A DNA stretch of 64,000 nucleotides from contig NC_053418.1 of assembly GCF_016859285.1 (NCBI RefSeq), positions 1,642,001 through 1,706,000 on the forward strand, given 5' to 3'. The DNA comes from Xiphias gladius. Its lineage: Eukaryota > Chordata > Actinopteri > Istiophoriformes > Xiphiidae. The notes beneath the pieces were generated by a model, which was not told where the DNA came from, did not search any database, and saw nothing but the letters and a program-made list of their open reading frames with translations. Of this stretch, positions 13,085 to 24,060 are shown piece by piece. The stretch's first letter is position 1; every line of letters starts with the position of its first letter. Position numbers and translations under genes: made by a program.

Positions 13085-13300
13085 CGGGCTCAGGAGGCGG
13101 GGCGGGTCGCCCACTAATCAGAAGGTTGGTGGCTCGGCTCCCGGCTCCTCCAGCCCACGCGTCGGAAGTGTCCTCTGGCAAGATAATGAACTGCAAATGG
13201 GCCCCCCCCCACGTGTCATCGGTGTGCGACTGATGGAAAAAGTGCCGTGTGAACGTGGCTTGTGGCGTGAGGCGCTTTGATCGGTCGATGAGACCAGAAA
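13085..13300 (+). mobile_element. tRNA-derived SINE-like element
   Basis: It starts with a tRNA-like head: a GGCTCAGGAGGCGGGGCGGG A-box region, then CCACTAATCAGAAGG and GTTGGTGGCTCGGCTCCCGG, which resembles a B box. The body (GAAGTGTCCTCTGGCAAGA, then GCGCTTTGATCGGTCG) matches a repeat common in percomorph fish genomes. Several CpG decay changes and a C-run indicate an old copy. It lies between adamtsl2 and fam163b. The family name was not assigned. Confidence 0.6.
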
Positions 13301-14593
13301 TTCCGTCCTGTGTGCTGTGTGTAGCAGGCAATGAGATGCAGTTAGCATTAACCACATGAGCTAAATGTTTTTTATTGATGCAACATAGCGACACACTTGA
13401 GTATTGCATTCGGTTGCTATTTTACAAACATGACAAAGTGGAAGCAACACAATTGCAGGCCGTGCACTCGTTCATCCGTCTAATATGCTCACGAACAATG
13501 TTAGATCACCACGACGTCTTTCTACCTGAGGCTTAACACACACACACACACACTGATTAAAAACACAGAGGGACAAATCACAGATGAAAGAAGAAACACA
13601 CTGAGACTGGCTTTCTGAGAGGGACCAGACCTTGTGTCCTTTTCGTGGCGGCGTAATATTTTATCTTACATGTTATGCTCAAGTTACAGTGTAAGTTTGT
13701 GCCCAAAAGGAAGAGTTTTATTCCCAAAACGCTTCTACTGTATGTTTATTTTGTGACAAAAAGGAAAAAAAATTGCAAGTCCTGGAGTTGAGCTGTTCTC
13801 CCTACTGAGGTGAAGTTTGTAAAATATAGCAAAGCACTCATCTACTGTTCTATCATTAAGAAATACCAAGGGGTGCGACTGAATCAGCTGTTTTGCATGT
13901 AACCTTTCTCTGAAATGCTCTCTCATGTCGGAGCAAAACTCCTTGGATATAACATGAACTCACGGCACAGCATGTATCTATAGCAGGATGTCGTTAGCAG
14001 GAAATCAATGTCGTCTTTCAGAAATCACAGTCGTCAGATCACCCTCAAAAAAAATAAATAAAATCGCAACTGTCTTCTGCACCGCGGCGCTCGGCCGACG
14101 CGCAGGAGTTCACGCACTGGAGCAGTCACGTCCTGACAGCAAACAACACTCAGCTCCTCGCCGTCTGACGACCATTGGACACAGGCGATTCAATTCTTGT
14201 CATATGCAGGTATAACTGACCACTTAAAACTCTCAGGATATAAGGATTTGAGCTTTTGATATCAACAACATAAAGTTTTCATTAAAATCCTTGAGATCAC
14301 CGACAACAGTTTGTCACCCTCCCAAACCCTCCCTCATTTTATCTGCTTTCCATTGTCGATACGTAATCAATGAAAGGAGCAAAAACGTTTTATGTCAAAG
14401 TCATTCAACAGGTGTCACGAGGGAAAACAAATAATCATTTCTTCTCTCAAACTGCTTCATTTGCGTTCACGGAAATCAGTAGTGATTAGTAATTCCTTTA
14501 AAACAAGTTGGTTTTTCACCTCGGAGAAAACTGAATCGTTGATCTCAAGACAAAGGACTGAGAGCTGCAGCGGGTGCCGGTTTTTATCCTTGA

Positions 14594-14738
14594 GGGCTCT
14601 GCACACCCACACAGGTGTTTTCAGTTAGTTTGGCCGATTAGACCTTGACTCAGTCTGCACTCACCTGCATAATCTAGCGAAGGGGTGTAATCAGGCAGAA
14701 CAAGGGAAAACACCGGCAGGTCCGCCACAGGTGTGCAG
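14594..14738. mobile_element. MITE-like element, copy 2 of the CACACAGGTGTTT family
   Basis: The left end GCTCTGCACACCCACACAGG and the inverted right end CTGCACACCTGTGGCGGACC flank about 100 bp that includes GGCCGATTAGACCTTGACTC. The ends match the element at 8545-8905 although the middle is shorter. Confidence 0.5.
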
Positions 14739-15354
14739 ACGCTTCAGCCTGAAAAATTAGATGAGAAACTCGACTCTGGCTCTGAAGTGTTTGTGAAGTG
14801 AATGAACTCTCCCGTGAAAGAGATAAATGTGAAATGTTACAGTTATTTGACACTGTACAGTCGCTGCTACACCAACAAACACACACAAAAGAACATTTTT
14901 GTCTGCATATCTGTGGGGTTTTCCACTGCATTAATGACCCACGGTGAGGAGGCATAGCAAGTATTCTCTGGCAGCGCCCACACACACTGTGTATTCAGTA
15001 CTGGTCTTCTGGAGACGTGGCTTCTCCCACACGATATCTTTCAAAACAGAGTCAACTGACGGGGCTTTTTGTGACTGTGGGTGAAAAGTCAGTGGCAGTC
15101 CGAACGGAAGCGACTGACTTGTCTTGAGGTTTACTTCTTCCCGGACGCTCTCGATCTGGAGCTTAAAGGTTGAGGTTGGTGTTATTCCATATTTTTCTTC
15201 CTGTCAACAAATCCCACGAAAAGACCCAAAACCAACAAGGTATTAGTCCGTGTCCTCGAAACTTTCTTGACTCCCCTACCGTGTCTGTGGCTCTCAGCGC
15301 CGAGCCAACGGGCTCCTACGGAAGACGTAGATTTCAGCCTCACAACTAAATAGT

Positions 15355-15531
15355 TTTGTTTAAAAAAAATTTTTTTTTAAAGATTTTGTAAATTTCCTAA
15401 AACAGCTGCTCGCTGTAGTTTTTAACAAACATTACTCAAGCGGGAGGAAATAGCGCACTCGTTGGGGGACTGTATTCAGCGGCGGATTAATCCAAGTTTG
15501 GTGCTTTAGTGAGTATTTGTGGCAGCAGGAC

Positions 15532-15583
<52 letters not shown>

Positions 15584-15745
15584 ACTGAGTCTAACTAAAC
15601 TACAGTGTGTGTGTTCATGCTGATGAAGGAACATGTCAGTGCAAGAGTGTGGCTAACCGATGCGTGTTTAATAGTTTTTGAACAGTAATGGAGCTCTGTG
15701 GCTCAGAGGAATAAGGTGAATCAGGCTGTGATACACACACAGTAC
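15355..15745 (+). repeat. Dispersed repeat, copy 1 (second copy at about 57250)
   Basis: Blocks TTTCCTAAAACAGCTGCTCG, CTGTAGTTTTTAACAAAC, GGGAGGAAATAGCGCACTCG and GCTCTGTGGCTCAGAGGAAT recur in the same order at 57270-57405. The (GT)n tract at 15533-15580 lies inside. No coding capacity was seen and the class is unknown. Confidence 0.6.
15533..15580 (+). repeat. (GT)24 microsatellite
   Basis: Uninterrupted GT dinucleotides run inside the dispersed repeat at 15355-15745. Confidence 0.95.
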
Positions 15746-16333
15746 GCTTGGGTTTTGGTTCGCACGTGGGATTCGTTGACAGCAAGACCAGACTTATCCC
15801 TTAAAAGAGAAACTCTTAGCTAGCTAGCTAACTAGCCCTCAGCCTCACTTAGGAAGGGTCCTATTCACAGTGAACTTTATTTAGGATTTTCTTTACCTCC
15901 ATTTCTGTCCCGTGTGGTGGATTCAAACAAACCAAATCTGTGTTGAATTTACTGACAAAAGCGCAAATTATTTATTGTCTTGTTTGTACTTTGACACAAT
16001 CTGTATACTGTTGTGTATCCTGGTTGGTTACTTAACTAGCTAAAGACATAATCAAACATACTGGTCAAAATCACTTTTAAGTCTTAACTGACAAATACTA
16101 TTCTTTTCAAGTCTGTCGGAAACATTTTGTGTTCCAAACTGCATTCAGCTGTTTGCGGTCGCTTCAGAGATGGAGACCTCCACCGCGGCCGCCACGTTAA
16201 AGCCCCGAGTGTTGTCATTTATCAGTACAGTACCGCATGAATGCAGTGACCCCAGCTCACTGATGGAGTTCGTGTCTGCAGACAGCCTTTCCTCCAGAGC
16301 GGCAGGACGTCGCCGCTTCCATCCTGCCTGCTT

Positions 16334-18299
16334 CTAGACGTCGGTGCTGACGCTGTGGGTGACCACCTCCCTCATGGTGACGGAGCGGATGAGGTTGAGC
16401 TTCTGGTAGAGGCTGGCCAGGTCCACGGGCAGTTCCAGGTCCTGCTGCTGCACAGTCCTGTAGCTGATCCTGCGCCCGCCGTTGCACAGCCTCTCCGGGT
16501 GCTGCAGATAGAAGGGCAGTGAGCAGCGGGCGCAGGACGGGCAGAAGGCATGCGAGCGCTGGCACCTGCGCGGTTGAGGGGTCGGCGAGTAGCTGGCGGG
16601 CCCGTCGGCCTCGGTGAGGAAGGTGGGGGGGTAGGTCTCGGGCAGGTCGCTGTAGTGCTCTGGCGTGGGAGGCGTAGGAGGAGCAGACAGAGCCAGGGGG
16701 CGGGACGGTGACATGGTGGCGAGCTCTGGTTCCTCCTCTTCCCCCTTCTCAGACTCCTCCCTCTTACAGCAGTAATACTGGTGCAGTTGAAGACGAGAAG
16801 GGAGAAATACAGGTCTGAGTCACTGTCAAAACTTTAAACGCTGTTTGGTCACGTTAACACTAACGTACGGCTCAAAATATGAAGCCATGCTACTGACTGA
16901 AATGACCCAACAGTTGAATCTCAACATCTCTGGACTCTTGAGTCCTTGTGGACTTCAGTCATACGACTGTTTGTATTCTGCGATGTGTCTGAAGTTCTGG
17001 ACAACATCAAGTCAAGTCCGTGAGATATGTCTCATCTGCTATCGGATGGATTTCCATTCAATTTGCTGCAGACATTCATGGTCCCCAGAGGCGACTCTGT
17101 CTCCGAGGAATTACGCTGTTTCCCCAATTACGTTGCGGTAGCGGCAACAAAAGCTTTTTTTGAAAGAATGAAGCACTACATTTACGAACTGCAACTACAC
17201 CGGACTTGCAGGCAGGTGGCAGAAGTGGACGGGGGCCGTACAAAGTGCAGAACCGTGGTCCCGGAGACTGGGGGTTTGCATCCAGACTTCCATCTGTGGT
17301 TAGACGTGTCAACCAAGGCGCTTTGGTTAGGGTTCAAGAGAGATGGTGGTTTTGGTTAAATGTAAAGGAACAGGTTGTGTCTGAAGTCTCTGTGAACCTT
17401 TTCTGTATTAAACCAGACCAGGATCTTTCCTGAACCTGAACCAAGTTCTGTGAGAGTCTAGACAGAACCATAAACCAGTTTAATGACGCTGGAGTCAATA
17501 CAAGTCGACACAAGAAGTATTTCAAAATCAAATATTTTGGTGGAAAACAAATATGTTTTCTGTGAACGTTGAACTGATGCGTTAGGTATCAACATATTGC
17601 ATCTTGCCAAATACATAAATGAACAACATTTGCTTATTAAGTTAATAGAAAACACAATTCAGTCGCAATTTTGTTTCCTTCAAACCTTTGCCATAATTTT
17701 TGTTTTGCCATAAATTAGTTGTATATGAAAGTAATTTCTAGCGGACAGGGTTCCCAGAGGACGAATCCCTCTGATGGGTCCTCCGGCGCCACCGTGAGGT
17801 TGGCCTTTGTGGTTATGGGTGAAACGTCTCGACAACTATCGGATGGTCTGAAATAAAATGTGTTTTGTACGTTCATGTTCCTCTCAGGATGAACTGTAAC
17901 GACTTTTGTTGATTCCTGAATTTTCACCTAGCGCCATCGTCAGGGCGAATTTTCCCTTTTGTCCAGTGCTTTGGTTGGTTTGTCGTTTGGTCATCTATGC
18001 TCATATATATTACACTTTCAAATACATGTAACTTGTCCTGCTACTGGCGGTCTGTGAAAGTTCTGTGGTGCTAGAGTCGTGCAGATGGAAGTGTGGTGCC
18101 AGCTCTCGCCTCGGTATGAAAACCAGCGACGGTGCTTTTTCTGTCAAACATTCGACGTTCAGTGAATAGCAAAACAGTCGTACCTGCAACCTACATAAAC
18201 ACAGTACGGCGACGATGGTCAGTAAGATGACTGTAGCTAGAATTCCTCCTGCGATGACCACTGTCCCGGCTGACATTCGAAATCCTCTCCATCAACAGC
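16334..18299 (-). CDS. fam163b: FAM163B, small single-pass membrane protein
   Basis: Two coding exons on the minus strand. Exon 1 spans 18299-18184 with the ATG at 18276-18274 and ends ...CRLQ at a GTACGA donor. Exon 2 spans 16777-16334 after acceptor CTGCACCAG, begins [18 protein letters not shown] and ends [13 protein letters not shown]-stop. The joined frame is phase 0 and 178 residues. Residues 1-30 ([19 protein letters not shown]) form an N-terminal hydrophobic transmembrane segment, followed by a cysteine pair and an acidic stretch. The N-terminal block and the STDV end are family hallmarks. The [16 protein letters not shown] and MRE segments favour FAM163B over FAM163A, as I remember these proteins. 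Biochemical role is unknown; expression in human is mainly neural. Its position next to adamtsl2 matches human 9q34.2. Confidence 0.88.
17029..17965 (+). repeat. Fragments of a pervasive fish repeat in the fam163b intron
   Basis: Two pieces, 17029-17105 and 17735-17965, carry recurring phrases such as ACATTCATGGTCCCCAGAGG, GCGCCACCGTGAGGTTG and GTCTCGACAACTATCGGATGG. Related copies lie at about 36995-37260 (minus), 43060-43500 and 63745-64000. No protein is encoded. Confidence 0.55.
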
Positions 18300-18345
18300 C
18301 TGAGGGAGGAGGAGGAGGAGGAGGAGGAGGAGGAGGAGGAGGAGG
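18300..18345 (-). repeat. (CCT)n microsatellite forming the polypyrimidine tract before the fam163b ATG exon
   Basis: On the minus strand about 40 bp of CCT repeat ends in CCCTCAG, a good 3' splice site, directly before 18299. The ATG follows 23 bp later. This implies an upstream non-coding fam163b exon. Confidence 0.6.
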
Positions 18346-20296
18346 AAGAGGGGGGTGAGAGAAAAGTGGAAGAGGACGACAATGAGAGGAGCAGTAAGGT
18401 TGGAAGAAGGTCAGGGAGAGGAGAGGAGGGAGAAGATGAGAGGATGATGAGCAGGGAGTGAAGAGGGAGGAGAAGTGAGGAGGTTAGAGGAGCCATAATA
18501 ACGTTATCACTGAAAATATAACTGCTCGGAGTAAATGGATTTTTGTCTTTTATCTGTTACGACTCAGTGCACATTTTTTTTTTGGAAGGAAAATAAGACC
18601 AGTCAAAAAATAAATCAATAAATAAATAAATCCAAGTGCACATATGAGCAGGTCCTGATCCAGACGACGATGATTCTGACTGATGCATGTTCCCAGTAAC
18701 GACCAGACGTGACACGTCGGCAGCAGGAAACACACTGTCGCTCATCTTTTGCAGGCCTGAGAAAACAGGTCTTTGCCCCGAGCAAAACCCTCCAGGCAAC
18801 TTGCTCTAAGGCTGTGTACCACAAACAGTGTCTACCGGTCACATCGTTTTCTTTCTCCTCTTCCTTTCCTGGTTTTGTGTGGCTGGACATAAATTTCCAT
18901 CTATAATTAAAATGCTTAATTCCATAGTAATAATACTTGGAAACAAGGTGACGGGTTGGTTAACGTCGTTAAGAATCCCTCATAGTCCCTTCTCAGATAT
19001 GAACTTGGTGAGCACAAGGTCAATAAATCTCCGGGACTAAACGAGAGAATAAAGAGCTCGGCATTGCTTTCCAAGACCATCACAAGTGACTCTTACAGAA
19101 ATGATTCGTACGACTGTCTTTCCGTCTCTTTTAAGATTGGGTTTCGTTAGGTTGGGGCACAATGCTGTTTGTTTGAAGGAATACTTCAACATTTTGGAAG
19201 ACCCTCCATTTCACCTTCTGGCAGCACCTGCAACTGCCCTGATACTGAAGAAAATCTCCAAACCAGATCATGTTGAGACAAGATCTGAAGCTATAGGTTA
19301 CAGTTGTGTACTTTTTCCTGTGATTTCTGAGCGGATTTATGGCTGCTTAACCACAATGGACGGTATCAAAGATAGTGATATCCCTGGAGAGTGTGACAGG
19401 ATTGGTGTCACGTCGGTGTGTTCAGATTTTGAAGCGTTACAACTGTGAGAAGAAGGAGAGAAAACTGCGTCACTGAGATTCAAGGTCAAACCCCCTCTAA
19501 CACCAAACCGCTCTCCAACCTGCAGAGCCGCGGCCGCCAGGACGCCGCGCGTTTGAATGAACGAACCGGCTCGAGACCGGTGAATTGCAAAATCTGCTGG
19601 TCACTTTTTGAACCGACCGGAGAGTAGAAAAAAGCCTTCTGCTTTAAAAACAGTCCTTTAAATATGCAGGTAGCGTTTATTTGTCTCTGGAAAGTTTCTC
19701 AAGAGAGAAGAGAAAAATATGGGCCAACCGAAGAGACAGATACTGGACCGGGATGATTTTCTACACAGAAGAAGGAAAAAATGAGCTACTTCTTGGGTTT
19801 TCCTTTTTCTTGTCACTTGTGAATGGGGACAAGTCAAGAAGTCTGTTTGTAATCCCCTTCAAATTACATCGAAGCGAGGGAGAGAGACACATTCCCTTCT
19901 CCTTCATGGGTAATGCAGTAAATCATAAAAGGGCACCAACCAGTCTTCTTCTACCTTTAATGTGACGACAGACGGAAATGTAACAAGCCTCCGCTGTAGG
20001 CTTCTGCGCTGCTGCACTCAGCAACTCGAACATCCCCCTGAAAAGTGAAAATACTCATCCCTGATGTCAGGTTTGTTTTGCGAATCTCAGTCTGAATCGC
20101 TTATATTCGGCTCTCCCTCGTGTTTTATACGACAAATCTGGAAGCAAAGCGGCGTTTAATGATCAGTCATCATCATCATCATCGCATTTCCTCTGCTTCC
20201 TGCGTGGGCGTGATGAAGGTCCCATCAGCCATCGCTGGCTTAAAACATCTCTAGAGGAAACCCTGACAGACTCTCCCGCTGCCTCTTGTCCTGTTG

Positions 20297-21025
20297 TTAA
20301 AGGATCATTCCGGTATTTTTAAACCTGGAATGATTGATAGGGACCAAAAAATGTCTGGACTCTGTCCAGTATTTAGTGAGAACGCTGTTTTGGCTGTACG
20401 TGTTCCTGGTGCTCTGTTTGTCCCTTCTCCTCTCCTGCCCTCTCTCTGTAGCCCTGCCCAGGTGCTACCTGATCAGTCATCGGTGAGATGCACCTGGCCT
20501 GGGAATGAAGTGCTTGAAAGCCCCTGTGCCGGCATCAGAAGGGAGAGGATTCTGGCGTGGGGACTGCTGGTCTTGCCGCCTCTCGGCCCCGGATTTTATT
20601 CTGTGTTGCCGTTGTGTTTTTGACTTTGCGTCTTTTCTAGTCTGTATTTAGTTTCCGGTTGTTTTGTATGCTTATGTTAATCAAATCCCGTGGATTTGGT
20701 TGTTTTAGAGATGTTTTCCGTGGTTGATGTGGGTCAGTGGTGGAGTGTCGTACGCCCCACTGGGCCGGCGTAGCAACGCAGTGACTTGCAACCAAGGAAC
20801 GGCTGCAATGTCATCCAAAGGGGCTTTTTGTTTCCCGTCAAAGTACGTCCACTGAAAGTGCTTGTTTCTGCCACCGACAGGCTCTGATTTTTATAGTTGT
20901 CTGACAACATAATGGATGGAATTTCCTACAGAGACATTTTTGTCCCCATTGATCATTCACGCCCAGAGAAATGGGGAAAATAGGGCCCAGGTTTTTAAAA
21001 ATTCCAGAATGAGCCTTTAATATCT
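20297..21025. mobile_element. Non-autonomous DNA transposon-like element with long inverted ends
   Basis: The left arm TTAAAGGATCATTCCGGTAT at about 20297 is the inverse of the right arm ending ATTCCAGAATGAGCCTTTAA at about 21020. Matching continues inward (AATGATTGATAGGGACCAAA against TTTGTCCCCATTGATCATTC), with about 33 bp lost from the left arm. The centre (about 20440-20760) differs in character and resembles a second repeat also seen near 28970-29330, so it may be nested. Confidence 0.5.
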
Positions 21026-21621
21026 TTAAATATATGATGCACTTAAAAAAACTCAACAGCCACGCGTCTTTCCAGAGTTATAGTTCCAGCCATGATCGAC
21101 GACAGGCTTCACTGTGAACATTAAACACTGAACAACATTAAAATGGAAACTATGTTGATAAGTGGATAAAACTGCTCGAGCTGGCCTGAGCATCGTTTCT
21201 GGGAACAGACATGGCTGTTTTTTTACAATGTTTTTTTCAATTCCTCGATTGGAAAAATATCATTCAAATTAAATTCGATTAAAATTTTTGCCCCGGGGCA
21301 GAACTCACTGTTTAAATTCGACGTTTCCACAGGCTGCTTTCGACACGCACCACAAAAATTTCTGAGAATGCAACCTGCCCCTGGATAACTCTCTGACCGC
21401 AGGACTAAGGTCACGGACGTGGGACAGGTGAGCGAATATTGGACTTAAATTCGTCTGGTGAACACGAGCATGGGTCCAGTGGGATGGCCGTGTGGCTCTG
21501 TGTCTGCTTAAACCGAATAGTGTTTGCTAAAAGGTTCATCGACTTGACAGGGTGATTATTTTAAAAATCAGGCTTTTTTGTTTGTCTGTCTGCTCGCTGC
21601 ACCCAACTGGACAGGCTACAG

Positions 21622-21664
21622 CCCCCCCACACACACACACACACAGACACACACACACACCCCC
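21622..21664 (+). repeat. (CA)n microsatellite
   Basis: An interrupted run of ACACAC with one AGAC change, flanked by C-runs. Confidence 0.85.
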
Positions 21665-22399
21665 ACATTGAGGATGCGTATTTATTGAGCCTGAAGCTAC
21701 TCGGGAGTTTCAGATGTGCGACTAAACGCCGCTCTGAGCCGCTGCCCTCATCAGCACCCTGAGGAGCAGCTCGGCACTGGCCGTTGCATTGGGTTGCCAT
21801 AGCGATGGAGCCCCGGACATCAGCATCCCCGCGGGCCGGAGAGTCGTTTGCACCCACACAGGCAGCCAGCATCGCACACGCATCGCCGGACGAGACACAC
21901 AACCAAAGGTCAACATCCGACCTTCGCCCCCCCCCCCTCTCGGTGCTGACTGAGCGCTTCAGTCCGGCCACACACCCGCGTAGACCTACACGGATCTCAG
22001 CAGTGTCAAAAATATCAAATAGATAGGGTCAAAGCGATAAGAAAAGCACATGCACTGCAGAAAATCTCCGTCTGGTCAAGGAATTTTACGATTGCAAGTG
22101 TCTTGTTTCTGTCAAAACAAATACGAACACAATAGAATTGTTTCAACATGGTTGTGAGAAATGTCTATCGATGAGCCTCAGTGGAGCAGAATTAAGAAAA
22201 ATTCATTAAACAAGTTGATTTACGATGGAAAAGATTCATTTCCTGTCTCTTAACAAACCGGCAGATTTAAAAAATAAAACAAAACAACTTTTATGACTCG
22301 TACATCCTAAGGTGAGTCGGTCTTAATGACAGGGAGAGTTAAATATCATCAGTGTCCGACAGTAAATGCGTCCCAATGTCCCTCTGGTAGCGGGACATT

Positions 22400-24060
22400 G
22401 TAGGTGCACGATGAGACGACTCGAAACTCTGCCGTTAGGAGCGTGGCAGGTCCTTCCAAAGTGTCTTAGACTCAGTCATCTAGCGGGGTTCGGTATCTTT
22501 TTGTGTCTGGTGAAACTTTTCTGAGGCTGGTGAGAGTCTGAAGGACCCGGATTCGTGACCTCAGTATTTCTAAAGTCCTGGATGCACCCGTGCGCTGAAG
22601 ACGTAGACACGGTACAGACTCCCCCGCGGGAATGCGAGTCACCTGACGCCGGAACAAGCGTTGGGGCAGCGGAACAATAACGCGCCGGGGGAACGGTGTC
22701 CTGAATACACGTGGACGCAACTGCGCGTTTACTGCGGAGGCCGCGGCGCGACTTTTGCGCAGGATTTACGCGCACGGGCGACCGTGTGAGACCGATCGGC
22801 TTCGCTCGAGCCTCCTGGCTGTCTCTCACTGACGCGGAAGCTGCGTGAAGTGTCTCCTTTACATCGACGTTTGAACGATTTTGCCAGAGAAATATTCAAC
22901 GGAGCCTCTTGGTTTACGCGCGTAAAAGTGACATGAACCAAAGCCCCCCCCCCCCCCAAGTAATTGAATTAACCTTTGATAATAATTCCTGAAATAAAAC
23001 AACCTTTCAAAGCCCCACGTTGGCTGCTGGAAAGCCGTTTAACGAGTGAAGCAGTGATAGGAGTAAAATATCACCGTTTTGACGCATGTAACACATTTTT
23101 AAAGTGTTTTCCAGCACCGAGGTTTTTCCACAGACCTCTCGAGACCCGTTCCCTGGCACTCTGCACAGCGGCACCCACTTCGCTCCCCGGTGCACCGCAG
23201 GAACCACAGACACCTCCACATAAATAGGTCGTAATCTTACCCATCACATCAGTATTTGGATCGTCCCGTGGCGTCTGCAGCGGCACCTCCAGCTCGGCGC
23301 GCCTCGGTTTGCGGGCTGAGGTGACGGGCCGGGGGGGGAAAGGGGGGGGTCGAGTTTCAGCTGAGAGAGGTGGAACCAAACCTGGAGCTCCTAACCAGCG
23401 GCAGCGTGTTACATCCACACACACGTCTGTTCTGTGAGCGCGAGCGGCAGACGTTGGTCTCGGTGCATGGCTGTGTCCTCGTTCAGTTCTTCGCTGAGAC
23501 GCGCGGACGTCGGCGAGAAAATCTGACCGAACTTTCCCGGTGAGGAGCTCTTCTCTCACAGTTTCCCCTCATTCACTCCCCCCGTTCATGTCAGGGCAGC
23601 TCTCTGCCCCACGACAGTTTGCAGATACAGAAGCGCTCTAATCCTATAAAATCCGCAACCCTTTCCTCCGCGGGCTCCGGGTCCCCCACGTTTTCTTCTT
23701 GGCTCGAGCCCCGACAGAGCCTCGAAAACTAAGACAACCGATCCACGCTGATCCAAAGTCGCGCAGGACGAAAAGCTCGGGTCCGCTTATAATTAATTGT
23801 GGATGTGTGATGTGCAAACCGGATCCGGTCTCATCCTGTCTGCGTTGCAGCGCGTTCATTTCCGATGCTGACCGTGCGTCACAGCGCGCGCTGCAAAAAA
23901 AAAAAAAAAAAGAAACCAACCCATACCTGTAAGGATGCATCCGGGTCGCCTCATATAGTCCCAATCCTCCTGGTGGTGGTGGTGGGACCACGATCCGCAC
24001 CGGACTCTCCCCCTGAATTTCTTGTTAAAATAGGCGCTCGTCGCGTTCGGTCACCTTGAG
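22400..24060 (-). promoter_or_regulatory. CpG-rich block, candidate promoter and first non-coding exon of fam163b
   Basis: The stretch is rich in CG dinucleotides compared with its AT-rich surroundings (dense around 22620-22830, 23270-23560 and 23840-24060). On the minus strand, donor-like sites occur at 23240 (GATGG then GTAAGATT) and near 23937 (CAG then GTATGG). Either could close a 5' UTR exon that splices to the acceptor at 18300. This is inference; no TATA box or core promoter motif was singled out. Confidence 0.4.

Larger units (their letters stand above)
8213..16333. other. Intergenic region between adamtsl2 and fam163b (convergent genes), including 3' UTRs
   Basis: adamtsl2 (plus) and fam163b (minus) point toward each other here. 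No coding exon was found. Possible polyadenylation signals are ATTAAA at 10908-10913 and AATAAA at 9735-9740 for adamtsl2, and the minus-strand AATAAA (plus TTTATT, 15971-15976) about 360 bp past the fam163b stop. The region also holds two MITE-like elements, a SINE-like element, a dispersed repeat and a (GT)n tract, listed separately. Confidence 0.6.
18347..22400. other. Probable fam163b 5' intron, mostly repeats
   Basis: If the acceptor at 18300 is used, this DNA is intronic on the minus strand. Beside a purine-rich tract to about 18490 and the element at 20297-21025, no coding exon was recognised. Short open frames, such as 19086-19448, have no family features. Confidence 0.4.

Noticed and set aside
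12798-13280. 160-codon frame
   Set aside because: Its second half lies in a SINE-like element and no family motif is present.
16257-16565. 102-codon minus-strand frame overlapping fam163b exon 2
   Set aside because: It is a different frame of the same exon, with the Ala/Pro/Arg-rich look of a shadow; the conserved fam163b end is in the other frame.
18191-18496. Leu/Ser-rich 101-codon minus-strand frame
   Set aside because: It comes from the CCT repeat read in another frame and overlaps the true fam163b exon 1.
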